Under the pieces are notes generated by a model, which did not search any database, was not told the origin of the DNA, and saw only the letters and a list, made by a program, of their open reading frames with translations. This document shows positions 47,735 through 55,000 of a DNA stretch of 55,000 nt, piece by piece. This DNA is from Aureibaculum sp. 2308TA14-22 (lineage in GTDB: Bacteria; Bacteroidota; Bacteroidia; Flavobacteriales; Flavobacteriaceae). Made by a program: the position numbers and the translations under genes. Position 1 is the first letter of the stretch; each line of letters begins with the position of its first letter. The stretch spans positions 770,001 through 825,000 of the forward strand of contig NZ_JBEWXT010000001.1 of NCBI RefSeq assembly GCF_040538665.1, given 5' to 3'.

Positions 47735-48841
47735 ATGAGAGCTTTATTTTTTATTATACTGCTGTTTAGTGCTGCATGCTCACAAACACAAAAAAATCCA
47801 CTTGAAAAAGCATTGACCTCTAAAGAAGAGAAGATACGTGCTGTAATGGATAGCTTGGAACAGTATGAGGTGCAAATTTTATTTACCGAAGTAAGTAGAG
47901 ATATAGAAAATAATATTGTCTTTAAAGATTTCGAATTTCAGGTTAATGATAACAACTATTTTTATCCAGCAAGTACGGTAAAATTCCCAACCGCCATTTT
48001 AGCCTTGGAAAAACTGAACGAAGATAATCGGTTTGACAGAAATACCAAGTTTTTTGTTGAAGGTGATTCGCTCACCACTACTTTTGCTAATGAAATCAAA
48101 AAAATATTTGCCGTAAGCGATAATGAAGCCAATAACAGGTTGTTTGAATATCTGGGGCAAGATGAAATCAATACTCGCCTAAAAACCAAAGGTATAAAAG
48201 CACGTTTTTCACATCGATTATCTGTGCCAGATTCAGACGAGCTTACCACCAAACCGCTTCTTTTTTATATAAACGATAGTACTACAACGCCCACTACTCA
48301 GATAGTAAACAAGTCGTTGGAATCTTTGAGCATTGAAAAATTAAGTAAAGGGAAAGGGTATTTGGACAAGGGCGAATTGGTCAATAAACCTATGGATTTT
48401 TCTTTTAAAAATTATCTACCTGTTACTTCTTTACACAATACGATGAAACAATTGATGTTTCCTGAAATTTATCCTAAAGAAAAACAATTTCATTTATTGG
48501 AAAATGATAGGAAGTTTTTGATGGATATGATGAAAATTTCGCCCAAAGAAGCGGGTTATAATGGCGATGAATATTATGATAGTTATGTGAAATTTTTGAT
48601 GTTTGGCGATGATAAATCGGCCATGCCAGACCACATTGAAATATATAATAAAGTAGGGTATGCCTATGGGTATTTGACCGATTGTGCATATATAAAAAAC
48701 AGAACAACCAACAAAGAATATATCATCACCGCTACCATACACGTTAATAAAAATAGAATTTTTAACGATGGCGTCTATGAAACCGAAACCATTGGTATTC
48801 CTTTTTTAGCAGAGCTAGGCAGACAATTGGTTCTTAAATAA
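47735..48841 (+). CDS. Class A beta-lactamase-fold serine hydrolase lipoprotein
   Basis: A 368-residue lipoprotein (lipobox 'FSAAC', C15). Catalytic-type motifs of the class A fold are present: S80-T-V-K83 (SxxK), S128-D-N130 (SDN), and 'NKVGYAYG' in place of KTG. I see no clear ExxLN omega-loop motif, and the protein is about 80 residues longer than true class A enzymes. It is therefore not safe to call it an antibiotic-resistance gene; a peptidase or esterase is more likely. It follows the TonB receptor by 40 bases in the same direction. Confidence 0.8.
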   Translation: MRALFFIILLFSAACSQTQKNPLEKALTSKEEKIRAVMDSLEQYEVQILFTEVSRDIENNIVFKDFEFQVNDNNYFYPASTVKFPTAILALEKLNEDNRFDRNTKFFVEGDSLTTTFANEIKKIFAVSDNEANNRLFEYLGQDEINTRLKTKGIKARFSHRLSVPDSDELTTKPLLFYINDSTTTPTTQIVNKSLESLSIEKLSKGKGYLDKGELVNKPMDFSFKNYLPVTSLHNTMKQLMFPEIYPKEKQFHLLENDRKFLMDMMKISPKEAGYNGDEYYDSYVKFLMFGDDKSAMPDHIEIYNKVGYAYGYLTDCAYIKNRTTNKEYIITATIHVNKNRIFNDGVYETETIGIPFLAELGRQLVLK

Positions 48842-48850
48842 ATTTGAAAC

Positions 48851-49303
48851 TTACATTTTAACTTTAGAAATTTTATCATGATATTTAGCCACTAAACCTA
48901 ATGCTGCAGAACCGTACCAAGGGTGAAGCTCCATAACCAAGCTTCCTGCTTGTATTGCAGGGTCGGTTTCTGTTAATTTTTTAGCTTCATCAACGGTTTC
49001 AACGTTAAAAATGTAAATACCCCTTAATTCTCCATTATCTAAAAATGGTCCAGCAATTGCTAATTTCCCTTCTTCAGCCAGTCTTTTTATATTTGACATA
49101 TGTGCCATTTGTAAATTCGTCGCTTTAATAGAATCTTTGGTTCTATTTGGTCCTTTTTTTAAAAAGGCCATTACATAACGCTTCATTCCATAGTTATCCG
49201 CACCTAGTTCATTAGCCAGTTTTTCATCAAAAGTTGCTGTTTCTTCTTGAGCGTAAAAAGAAGTTGATATGACCAGTGCAAAAATTAAAAGTAAAGTTTT
49301 CAT
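48851..49303 (-). CDS. YciI-like domain protein with signal peptide
   Basis: A 150-residue protein with a Sec signal peptide (ending 'STSFYAQ', about residue 19) and a YCII-related domain: 'MAHMSNIKRLAEEGKLAIAGPF' contains the conserved H and the G-P pair, with 'GIYIFNVETVDEAKKL' following. YciI domains are usually cytoplasmic; the export signal sets this one apart. Its start overlaps the TfoX-like stop by four bases (ATGA), so the two are translationally coupled. Function unknown. Confidence 0.8.
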   Translation of the reverse strand: MKTLLLIFALVISTSFYAQEETATFDEKLANELGADNYGMKRYVMAFLKKGPNRTKDSIKATNLQMAHMSNIKRLAEEGKLAIAGPFLDNGELRGIYIFNVETVDEAKKLTETDPAIQAGSLVMELHPWYGSAALGLVAKYHDKISKVKM

Positions 49304-49659
49304 ATAAAAATATTTTTATTGTTTTTTGATGATTTCACTCTTTCATTGAACTTTAAATACAAGTTAATCCAATGTTTAAAAATCCTTTGGGTTCTGACCC
49401 CTTCGGAAAGTACATAGCAATAGCCTTTTAAGGTTTTACCTTTCATAACCATGGGTTCGTAACCATGTTTTTCTGCCAACTTTTCTTCTAAAATTGGATC
49501 AAACCTGCACATCCAACAATTCTTACTCACGCTGACGCACATTTTTCCATTAACCATAAAAGCCAGCCCGCCGAACATTTTCTTTTCTTCAATGGTTAAA
49601 TCGGAGAAATTAATTACGTATTCTCTTATTCTGTCGGCAAGTTTGGTACAGTAGGACAT
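49300..49659 (-). CDS. TfoX/Sxy N-terminal domain protein
   Basis: A 119-residue protein made of the TfoX N-terminal domain only: 'TIEEKKMFGGLAFMVNGKMCVSVS' (key 'KKMFGGLAFMVNGKM', residues about 26-40) and 'MKGYCYVLSEGV'-like end. The C-terminal helix-hairpin domain of the competence regulator Sxy is missing, as in many stand-alone homologues, so a competence role should not be assumed. It is the first gene of a pair with the YciI-like gene. A TAACTTTG element (49714-49721, minus) could be its promoter. Confidence 0.8.
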   Translation of the reverse strand: MSYCTKLADRIREYVINFSDLTIEEKKMFGGLAFMVNGKMCVSVSKNCWMCRFDPILEEKLAEKHGYEPMVMKGKTLKGYCYVLSEGVRTQRIFKHWINLYLKFNERVKSSKNNKNIFI

Positions 49660-49901
49660 AAATTAAGCCAAGTGTTAAGATAATTTACGCATAAAGTTTT
49701 GCTAAAATGCAAACAAAGTTAGAATATTTTTGTAAATCGTTATAGAATAAAATTTTATTAAGTAGTTGTATTAGGTATTGAAGATTCGTGTTGTCATCTA
49801 GTAGCAGATATCAAAAAGTTCATAAAAGGATTGGGTATGTATAAAGGGCTGTAAATCATATTAAGTTAAAATATATCCACTTTTTGTAGGGCATTTTTTA
49901 A
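49660..49901. other. 242-bp intergenic region
   Basis: No gene is supported. It holds a minus-strand TAACTTTG (49721-49714), a possible -7 element for the TfoX-like gene. The remainder, from about 49740 to 49901, shows no hairpin with T tract and no open frame of useful length. Confidence 0.5.
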
Positions 49902-50801
49902 TCACAATCCTAACTTATCCATTTTAGCTTTTTCGTACTGGCTGTCTTCCGCTGGATATCTTATTAAATGCTTAAGTTTATCCGAATCTTTTGCCAAAGA
50001 CCAAATTAAACTCTCACCAGCACTTTTAGGTTTTGAATCAAAAATAGGGTCTTTAAAAGCATCATCGGCATCAATAAGTTCCCAACCTTTTTCCTTAAAA
50101 TGTAAAATCAAATCATCTAAAAACAGAGCAGCAGCTAAATTATGATGTAATAGCAAAGTATGTTTAATATGTCTGCCCGTTAACTGGAATGAGATTTTCT
50201 CGTAATATTCTGCTTTTTCAAAAAGATGGTCTAAGTAATATTTTTTAAAACCTTCAATATCTGCTTTCGGATTTTCTTTTAAGCGTTTTATTAATCGACT
50301 ATCCACATACCAATCTGAAGCATCAATAGTTACATAACCGTTTTTATAATCTTGTTCTATCAGAAACTTTCTGATGCTATCTACTTTTGCTTGAGTGTTA
50401 CCCTCTTTTAAATAAGGAAACCGGAAAAGTTTAATATAGTTGTCATACTTTTTAATAACTTTATCGGTCTTGATGATTTCTTTTTTAAAATCTTCAAAAC
50501 TTATTTTTTCATTATTGTAATTTGGGTGCGTAAAAGTATGATTTGCAATATTATGACCTTTATCGTTCCAGCTTTTCAATAGAAATTTACCTTTTTCATT
50601 TGTTTTATTACGACCAGTAACAAAGAAAACTGCTTTTAAATCGGCATCATCTAAATTGTCAAGTAACATTTTGTTCCATTGCTCAAAAGGATAACCTGGC
50701 CTGTTTGCTGTTGAGCCATCATCAAAGGTAAAGCTCACTTTGGGTTGGGCGGAAAGTGTAATCGTGGTAAGAAATAAAAGAAATAAAATTTTATTTTTCA
50801 T
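49902..50801 (-). CDS. Polysaccharide deacetylase family protein
   Basis: A 299-residue exported NodB-fold (carbohydrate esterase 4) protein. The signal peptide ends 'ITLSAQ' (about residue 19). The metal aspartate lies in 'TFDDG' (25-29), the metal histidines are H88 and H92 in 'NHTFTH', and 'FRFPYL' is the next catalytic motif. A C-terminal 'HHNLAAALFLDD' carries the late histidine. Substrate could be peptidoglycan, chitin-like or other acetylated glycans; it cannot be decided here. Confidence 0.9.
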   Translation of the reverse strand: MKNKILFLLFLTTITLSAQPKVSFTFDDGSTANRPGYPFEQWNKMLLDNLDDADLKAVFFVTGRNKTNEKGKFLLKSWNDKGHNIANHTFTHPNYNNEKISFEDFKKEIIKTDKVIKKYDNYIKLFRFPYLKEGNTQAKVDSIRKFLIEQDYKNGYVTIDASDWYVDSRLIKRLKENPKADIEGFKKYYLDHLFEKAEYYEKISFQLTGRHIKHTLLLHHNLAAALFLDDLILHFKEKGWELIDADDAFKDPIFDSKPKSAGESLIWSLAKDSDKLKHLIRYPAEDSQYEKAKMDKLGL

Positions 50802-50856
50802 TTTGCTTATGTAAAGTAGAATGCTAAATTAGACTTTTTATAATAAATTTTAGTTC

Positions 50857-51279
50857 ATGAAAACTTTTCAAAAAGAAATAAAATTAAAACCTTTTAAAAG
50901 AGGGTTTCATCTAATTACGGATGTAATACTTAAAGCCATTCCCGAAATAGAAGAAATTAAGATTGGAATGTTTCAAGTGTTTATAAAACATTCTTCGGCC
51001 AGTTTAACCATAAACGAAAATGCCGACCCAACAGTAAGACAAGATTTTGAAAGCCATTTTAACGTAATGGTTCCAGAAAATGCTTCGTATTACATGCATA
51101 CCTATGAAGGAGCAGATGATATGCCTGCCCATATAAAAGCATCACTTTTGGGAGCTTCTGTGCAGGTGCCAATTACAAATGGTAAATTAAATTTAGGAAT
51201 ATGGCAAGGTGTTTATCTCTGCGAGCATCGTAATTATGCTAATTCAAGATCTTTGGTTATTACAGCTTTTGGAAATTAA
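50857..51279 (+). CDS. YjbQ-family protein (UPF0047)
   Basis: A 140-residue protein of the YjbQ/UPF0047 family, reported to have weak thiamine-phosphate synthase activity in E. coli. Signatures: 'KHSSASLTINENAD' (about 48-61), 'MPAHIKASLLG' (about 89-99) and 'GIWQGVYLCEHR' near the C terminus; the histidines in these are likely metal ligands. Length is typical. It is divergent from the deacetylase and convergent with the HAD gene. Confidence 0.92.
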   Translation: MKTFQKEIKLKPFKRGFHLITDVILKAIPEIEEIKIGMFQVFIKHSSASLTINENADPTVRQDFESHFNVMVPENASYYMHTYEGADDMPAHIKASLLGASVQVPITNGKLNLGIWQGVYLCEHRNYANSRSLVITAFGN

Positions 51280-51285
51280 AACCAA

Positions 51286-52098
51286 TTAACATTTAGATTT
51301 AAGTAATTGTTCCAAAACAATTTCAACACCTTGTTCATTGTTGCTCTTCGTTGAAAAATTAGCGATTTTTTTTACGTTAGGATGGGCATTTTCCATAGCA
51401 TAACTAAAATCGGCCAATGATAACATCTCCAAATCGTTGTTATAATCACCAAAAACCATAGTCTCAGCTTTACTAATTCCCATTTTTTGTTGTAAATGTT
51501 CTAAGGCATAACCTTTATTTGCATTGGCATGCGACATGTCCAACCAATTTTTACCTGAAACTTTGATTTTTATCTCATGCTCTAGATGCTTTAAAGCAGG
51601 GTAAAGATATTTCTCGGAAGATTTAAAATGGTAAACAGCTATTTTTAAAATATTGTCATCCATAACCTCTTTAAGATCTTTAACAATTTTGTATTTACTA
51701 TAATATTCATCAAATAATGATATAAAATCTTGATCTTCAGTTTCAATATAGGCACTTTCCTTTCCGCATAGCACCGCGTAACCACCATTTAGTTGACGGA
51801 TTATTGAAATTAATTGTTGCGTTTTTTCCGCTTCTAAATCTGTAAATAAGAGTTCTTTATCTCCTTGCATGGTAATGCCCCCATTTTCGGCAACAATAGT
51901 TATATCTTCTAAAATGGACTCAAATTTAGAACGCATGCTGTGATATTGTCGGCCACTTGCAGCAACAAAATGAATATGATCTTTTAATTGATTAAACAAG
52001 TTGAAAAATTCATCACTGACTTCATGTTTTGAGTTCAGTAATGTTCCGTCCAAATCTGTTACTACTAATTTAACTTTAGATAAATCCATCAAAAACAT
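51286..52098 (-). CDS. HAD-superfamily hydrolase, Cof type
   Basis: A 270-residue HAD phosphatase of the Cof/YidA group. The nucleophile motif is D15-L-D17 in 'VTDLDGTLL', motif II is in 'VAASGRQY', and 'VFGDYNNDLEML' is motif IV; the type IIB cap lies between. Such enzymes hydrolyse sugar phosphates and cofactors such as PLP or FMN. Translation may instead begin three codons later at 52089 (MDLS). It is not part of the downstream L20 operon. Confidence 0.9.
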   Translation of the reverse strand: MFLMDLSKVKLVVTDLDGTLLNSKHEVSDEFFNLFNQLKDHIHFVAASGRQYHSMRSKFESILEDITIVAENGGITMQGDKELLFTDLEAEKTQQLISIIRQLNGGYAVLCGKESAYIETEDQDFISLFDEYYSKYKIVKDLKEVMDDNILKIAVYHFKSSEKYLYPALKHLEHEIKIKVSGKNWLDMSHANANKGYALEHLQQKMGISKAETMVFGDYNNDLEMLSLADFSYAMENAHPNVKKIANFSTKSNNEQGVEIVLEQLLKSKC

Positions 52099-52146
52099 TA
52101 ATTTAAGTAAAAAATAGTTTAATAAAAAATCAAATGCTAATAAACA

Positions 52147-52174
52147 AAAATCCCGAACAAAAAGCTCGGGATTT
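52147..52174 (-). terminator. Terminator of the thrS-infC-rpmI-rplT operon
   Basis: A 10-bp stem AAAATCCCGA/TCGGGATTTT with an eight-base loop sits 24 bases after the rplT stop, with a T tract on the minus strand (TTTTTGTTTA). Its symmetry means it could also stop transcription from the other side. Confidence 0.85.
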
Positions 52175-52197
52175 TCAATAAGTAAGAATATTGTTAT

Positions 52198-52542
52198 TTA
52201 TTTAACTTTATCTACGATTGCTTTGAAAGCGTCAGGATGATTCATTGCTAAATCAGCCAACACTTTTCTGTTCAGTTCAATATTATTGGCTTTTACTTTG
52301 CCCATAAATTGAGAATAAGACATTCCATGTTGACGAGCTCCAGCGTTTATCCGCTGAATCCACAATCCTCTAAAGTTACGTTTGTTGTTTTTTCTATCAC
52401 GGTAAGAATAAGACATTGCTTTTTCTACCGCATTTTTAGCTACTGTGTAAACATTTTTACGTCTTCCAAAATAACCTTTAGCTTGTTTTAATATTTTTTT
52501 TCTACGAGCTCTTTTAGCTACTGAGTTTACCGATCTTGGCAT
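52198..52542 (-). CDS. rplT: Large-subunit ribosomal protein L20
   Basis: A 114-residue ribosomal protein L20. It begins '[20 protein letters not shown]' and has the typical '[20 protein letters not shown]' and '[20 protein letters not shown]' segments. L20 binds 23S rRNA early in assembly and, in E. coli and B. subtilis, represses its own operon through an RNA element. A 107-nt gap with a hairpin separates it from rpmI. Confidence 0.98.
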   Translation of the reverse strand: MPRSVNSVAKRARRKKILKQAKGYFGRRKNVYTVAKNAVEKAMSYSYRDRKNNKRNFRGLWIQRINAGARQHGMSYSQFMGKVKANNIELNRKVLADLAMNHPDAFKAIVDKVK

Positions 52543-52649
52543 AGTTTTAATTGTTTTTGAGTTAGGCAGCCTTAATTTTTATTGGCATTTTAATGAGCAC
52601 TAACACATGGTTAATAATAATTACCTATACACTTAACTTGTGGTTAAGT
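52543..52649 (-). promoter_or_regulatory. Structured rpmI-rplT spacer
   Basis: The gap between rpmI and rplT is 107 nt, long for this operon. Right after the rpmI stop the minus strand folds into CTTAAC-CACAA-GTTAAG (52648-52632). The rest contains 'TTAACCATGTGTTAG', which could pair alternatively with it. It might be a binding site for L20 or an attenuator; there is no T tract. Confidence 0.4.
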
Positions 52650-52847
52650 CTATTTTAATTTTAACATTTTTAACACGTTCATTTCATCAGCTTTATGTAC
52701 TAATCCTGAATGTGTTAATTTTAGCTTACGCTTTTTAGATTTTTTTGTCAATATATGACTCTTAAAAGCATGCTTTCTTTTAATTTTACCAGTACCTGTT
52801 AGCTTAAAGCGTTTTTTAGCACTAGATTTTGTTTTCATTTTAGGCAT
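52650..52847 (-). CDS. rpmI: Large-subunit ribosomal protein L35
   Basis: A 65-residue ribosomal protein L35: '[20 protein letters not shown]' opens it, and the rest is the usual basic sequence ending in 'MLKLK'. It lies 34 bases downstream of infC, in the conserved thrS-infC-rpmI-rplT order. Confidence 0.97.
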   Translation of the reverse strand: MPKMKTKSSAKKRFKLTGTGKIKRKHAFKSHILTKKSKKRKLKLTHSGLVHKADEMNVLKMLKLK

Positions 52848-52881
52848 TTTCTCCTACTTTTTATATTTATTCTTACTTACT

Positions 52882-53442
52882 TTATTTTTTCTTTGGAGCA
52901 ATAAACATTGTCATTCGTTTCCCTTCTAATCTTGGTAATTGTTCTACCTTACCGTAATCTTCCAAATCGGTGGCTAACCTTAATAATAAAATTTCACCTT
53001 GATCCTTGTAAACTATCGAACGACCTTTAAAAAATACATACGCCTTAAGCTTAGCACCTTCGCTTAAAAACTTAATAGCATGTTTCTTTTTGAAATCATA
53101 ATCATGGTCGTCAGTATTTGGACCAAAACGGATCTCTTTCATTACAACTTTACTCGCTTTAGCTTTTAAAGCTTTTTCGCGTTTCTTTTGTTCGTATAAA
53201 AACTTTTTATAGTCAATAACTTTACAAACTGGTGGTGATGCATTTGGCGATATCTCTACAAGATCTAACTCTAACTCTTCAGCAATTTTCTTTGCTTGTG
53301 CTAAAGGATAAACTCCTATTTCTACGTTATCTCCAACTAAACGAACTTCTTGAGCTCGAATGTTACCGTTTATGCGATGTGCATCTTCTTTTTGTATTCT
53401 CCAAGGTTTTCTACCCCCTTTTCTTCGTATTGCTATGGCTAT
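52882..53442 (-). CDS. infC: Translation initiation factor IF-3, non-canonical ATA start
   Basis: IF-3 of about 186 residues, which keeps ribosomal subunits apart and checks start codons. The frame is clear well upstream of the first in-frame ATG (53142): it encodes '[19 protein letters not shown]' and '[19 protein letters not shown]'-type residues (key '[12 protein letters not shown]' and '[19 protein letters not shown]'), which are the conserved IF-3 N domain. No ATG, GTG or TTG occurs in frame between 53142 and the in-frame stop just above 53442. The only starts are ATA codons at 53442, 53436 and 53430 (protein begins about AIAIRRKGG); the farthest is used here and lies 6 bases after the thrS stop. 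A rare start codon is how E. coli infC (AUU) is autoregulated. Confidence 0.93.
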   Translation of the reverse strand: MAIAIRRKGGRKPWRIQKEDAHRINGNIRAQEVRLVGDNVEIGVYPLAQAKKIAEELELDLVEISPNASPPVCKVIDYKKFLYEQKKREKALKAKASKVVMKEIRFGPNTDDHDYDFKKKHAIKFLSEGAKLKAYVFFKGRSIVYKDQGEILLLRLATDLEDYGKVEQLPRLEGKRMTMFIAPKKK

Positions 53443-53448
53443 AAAATT

Positions 53449-55000
53449 TTAATTAAACTTAAACTGTTCTAATGTACTATTTATTTCTTTGTTTACCAAA
53501 GATGAAAAATCTTTAACTGTCATTTTTCCTAAATCTTCACCTCCGTGCTTTCTAACTGAAATAGTTTCAGAGTTTTCCTCATCTTCACCTATAATAATCA
53601 TAAACGGAATCTTAGTAACTTCTGCGTCTCTAATCTTTTTACCCGTCTTTTCGTTTCTATTATCAATCAGGCCGCGAATTTCGTAATTTTCCAGCAATTG
53701 TAAAACTTTTTTACTATATTTTTCATATTTCTCACTGATTGGCAGTAAAATAACTTGCTCAGGCATAAGCCATAGTGGAAAGTTGCCTCCAGTATGCTCT
53801 AATAATAAGGCAATAAAACGTTCCATAGATCCAAAAGGGGCTCTATGAATCATTACAGGTCTATGTAATTGATTGTCAGAGCCTTTGTAAGATAAATCAA
53901 AACGTTCAGGCAAAGTATAGTCAACCTGAATGGTGCCTAATTGCCATTTTCTACCTAAAGCATCCTTTACCATAAAGTCTAGTTTAGGCCCGTAAAAGGC
54001 AGCTTCACCACTTTCTATAATATAAGGCAATCCTTTGTCTTCAGCGGCATTAATAATTGCTTGTTCAGCCTTATCCCAAAGTTCAGGGTCTCCAATGTAT
54101 TTATCAGGATCATCCATATCCCTAACTGAAACTTGAGCGGTATAATTGTCTAACCCTAAAGAATTTAGTACATATAAGGATAAGTCAATAACATTTTTAA
54201 ATTCTTGGTCTAATTGATCAGGGGTACAAAAAATGTGAGCATCATCTTGAGTAAAACCTCTAACACGAGTTAAACCATGTAGCTCACCACTTTGCTCATA
54301 TCTATATACCGTACCAAATTCTGCAAAACGTTTTGGTAAATCTTTATAAGAATACGGTTTGTTATTGTAAATTTCACAATGATGTGGGCAGTTCATCGGT
54401 TTTAGCAAAAATTCTTCATCCTCTTTTGGGGTATTAATCGGTTGAAAACTATCCTCACCATACTTAGCATAATGTCCTGAGGTTACGTACAATTCTTTTT
54501 GACCAATATGTGGTGTTACCACCATTTCGTAACCTGCCTGTTTTTGTGCTTTTTTCAAAAAATTCTCTAATCTTTCACGCAAAGCAGCACCTTTCGGTAA
54601 CCATAAAGGTAAACCTTGTCCCACTTTTTGCGAAAAAGTAAACAATTCAAGTTCCTTACCTAATTTTCTATGATCACGTTTTTTAGCTTCTTCAAGTCGA
54701 TGTAAATATTCAGTTAGCTCCTTTTGTTTTGGAAACGAAATACCATAAACACGGGTTAGTTGCTTATTGTTTTCATCACCTCGCCAATAGGCACCGGCTA
54801 CACTCATTATTTTAACTGCTTTTATGAATCCAGTATTAGGGATGTGGCCACCGCGACATAAATCTGTAAAATCAGCATGATCGCAAAATGTAATCTCACC
54901 ATCAGTCAAGTTTTCGATCAACTCAACTTTAAACTCATTATTACGCTCCTTATAATAATTTAAAGCATCCGCTTTTGAAACCGCACGCAATTTAAATTCA
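53449..55000 (-). CDS. thrS: Threonine--tRNA ligase, N terminus beyond the window
   Basis: The C-terminal 517 residues of threonyl-tRNA synthetase; the frame stays open to base 55000 and the TGS/editing start is off the window. Seen here: the end of the editing domain with '[12 protein letters not shown]', class II catalytic motif 2 region '[22 protein letters not shown]' area (key '[12 protein letters not shown]'), the zinc segment '[11 protein letters not shown]', motif 3 '[21 protein letters not shown]', and the anticodon-binding domain with '[15 protein letters not shown]'. An apparent TTG start at 54990 is only a leucine codon inside the gene. It is the first of four genes in the IF-3/L35/L20 operon. 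Confidence 0.97.
   Translation of the reverse strand, partial: EFKLRAVSKADALNYYKERNNEFKVELIENLTDGEITFCDHADFTDLCRGGHIPNTGFIKAVKIMSVAGAYWRGDENNKQLTRVYGISFPKQKELTEYLHRLEEAKKRDHRKLGKELELFTFSQKVGQGLPLWLPKGAALRERLENFLKKAQKQAGYEMVVTPHIGQKELYVTSGHYAKYGEDSFQPINTPKEDEEFLLKPMNCPHHCEIYNNKPYSYKDLPKRFAEFGTVYRYEQSGELHGLTRVRGFTQDDAHIFCTPDQLDQEFKNVIDLSLYVLNSLGLDNYTAQVSVRDMDDPDKYIGDPELWDKAEQAIINAAEDKGLPYIIESGEAAFYGPKLDFMVKDALGRKWQLGTIQVDYTLPERFDLSYKGSDNQLHRPVMIHRAPFGSMERFIALLLEHTGGNFPLWLMPEQVILLPISEKYEKYSKKVLQLLENYEIRGLIDNRNEKTGKKIRDAEVTKIPFMIIIGEDEENSETISVRKHGGEDLGKMTVKDFSSLVNKEINSTLEQFKFN

Noticed and set aside
47735-48841. Reading this gene as a beta-lactam resistance determinant.
   Set aside because: Although SxxK and SDN are present, the omega-loop glutamate motif is not evident, KTG is altered and the protein is too long.
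49800-49860. Very short open frames in the gap before the deacetylase gene.
   Set aside because: They are under 20 codons and have no start context or similarity to anything I know.

Overview
The window is core chromosome of a member of the Bacteroidota, most likely family Flavobacteriaceae. The evidence is strongly AT-rich DNA, a PorQ (type IX secretion) gene, TonB-dependent receptors, many Bacteroidota-style lipoproteins, menaquinone genes, and several matches to the Bacteroidota promoter consensus TTTG-N19-TAnnTTTG. One match is perfect (32559-32589). The genus cannot be named from this. I saw no insertion sequence, prophage, CRISPR array, tRNA or clearly foreign segment.

Layout. 1-2727 holds the 3' four fifths of a 23S rRNA gene, a structured spacer, 5S rRNA and a terminator. 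2798-6650 holds porQ-cmk facing DUF3179, queE and an exported RidA. 6772-10332 holds a HerA-like ATPase, a small lipoprotein, a YkgJ cysteine-cluster protein and two tandem DUF6174 lipoproteins. 10381-12737 is a peptidoglycan-recycling pair (NamZ plus a serine hydrolase), almost abutting a divergent LolE/FtsX-type permease. 12743-19741 continues with lpdA, ppk2, an M28 peptidase and menD. 19763-24031 has a probable pseudo-esterase, menB, an FAH hydrolase, a CYTH protein and a class IV aminotransferase. 24034-26524 is a leftward unit: promoter, coiled-coil protein, zapA, 6S RNA, rny. 26640-32963 has an M23 protein, a TonB-dependent receptor, an ECF sigma factor with a repeat-bearing membrane protein and a small exported protein, and a DUF6515-like protein. 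33025-45795 is mixed housekeeping: a YbiT-like ABC-F protein, a thioredoxin-fold lipoprotein, a DEAD-box helicase, UMF1 transporter, M48 protease, alpha/beta hydrolase, exported MsrB, DinB-like protein, phospholipase D and UmuC. 45892-51279 has a second TonB-dependent receptor with a class A beta-lactamase-fold protein, YciI/TfoX genes, a polysaccharide deacetylase and YjbQ. 51286-55000 has a HAD phosphatase and the translation operon thrS-infC-rpmI-rplT, read leftward, with thrS cut by the window edge.

How the parts relate. Most genes serve central physiology: translation, RNA decay and division (rny, zapA, ssrS), menaquinone, the 2-oxoacid dehydrogenase E3 subunit, and envelope maintenance. 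I did not find a clearly new multi-gene system. The best leads are smaller: infC with no ATG/GTG/TTG start, a repeat-bearing putative anti-sigma protein, an ABC-F protein with one ATP site degenerate, an esterase-fold protein without its nucleophile, divergent genes whose starts lie 5 bp apart, and structured RNAs (6S, helicase leader, L35-L20 spacer).
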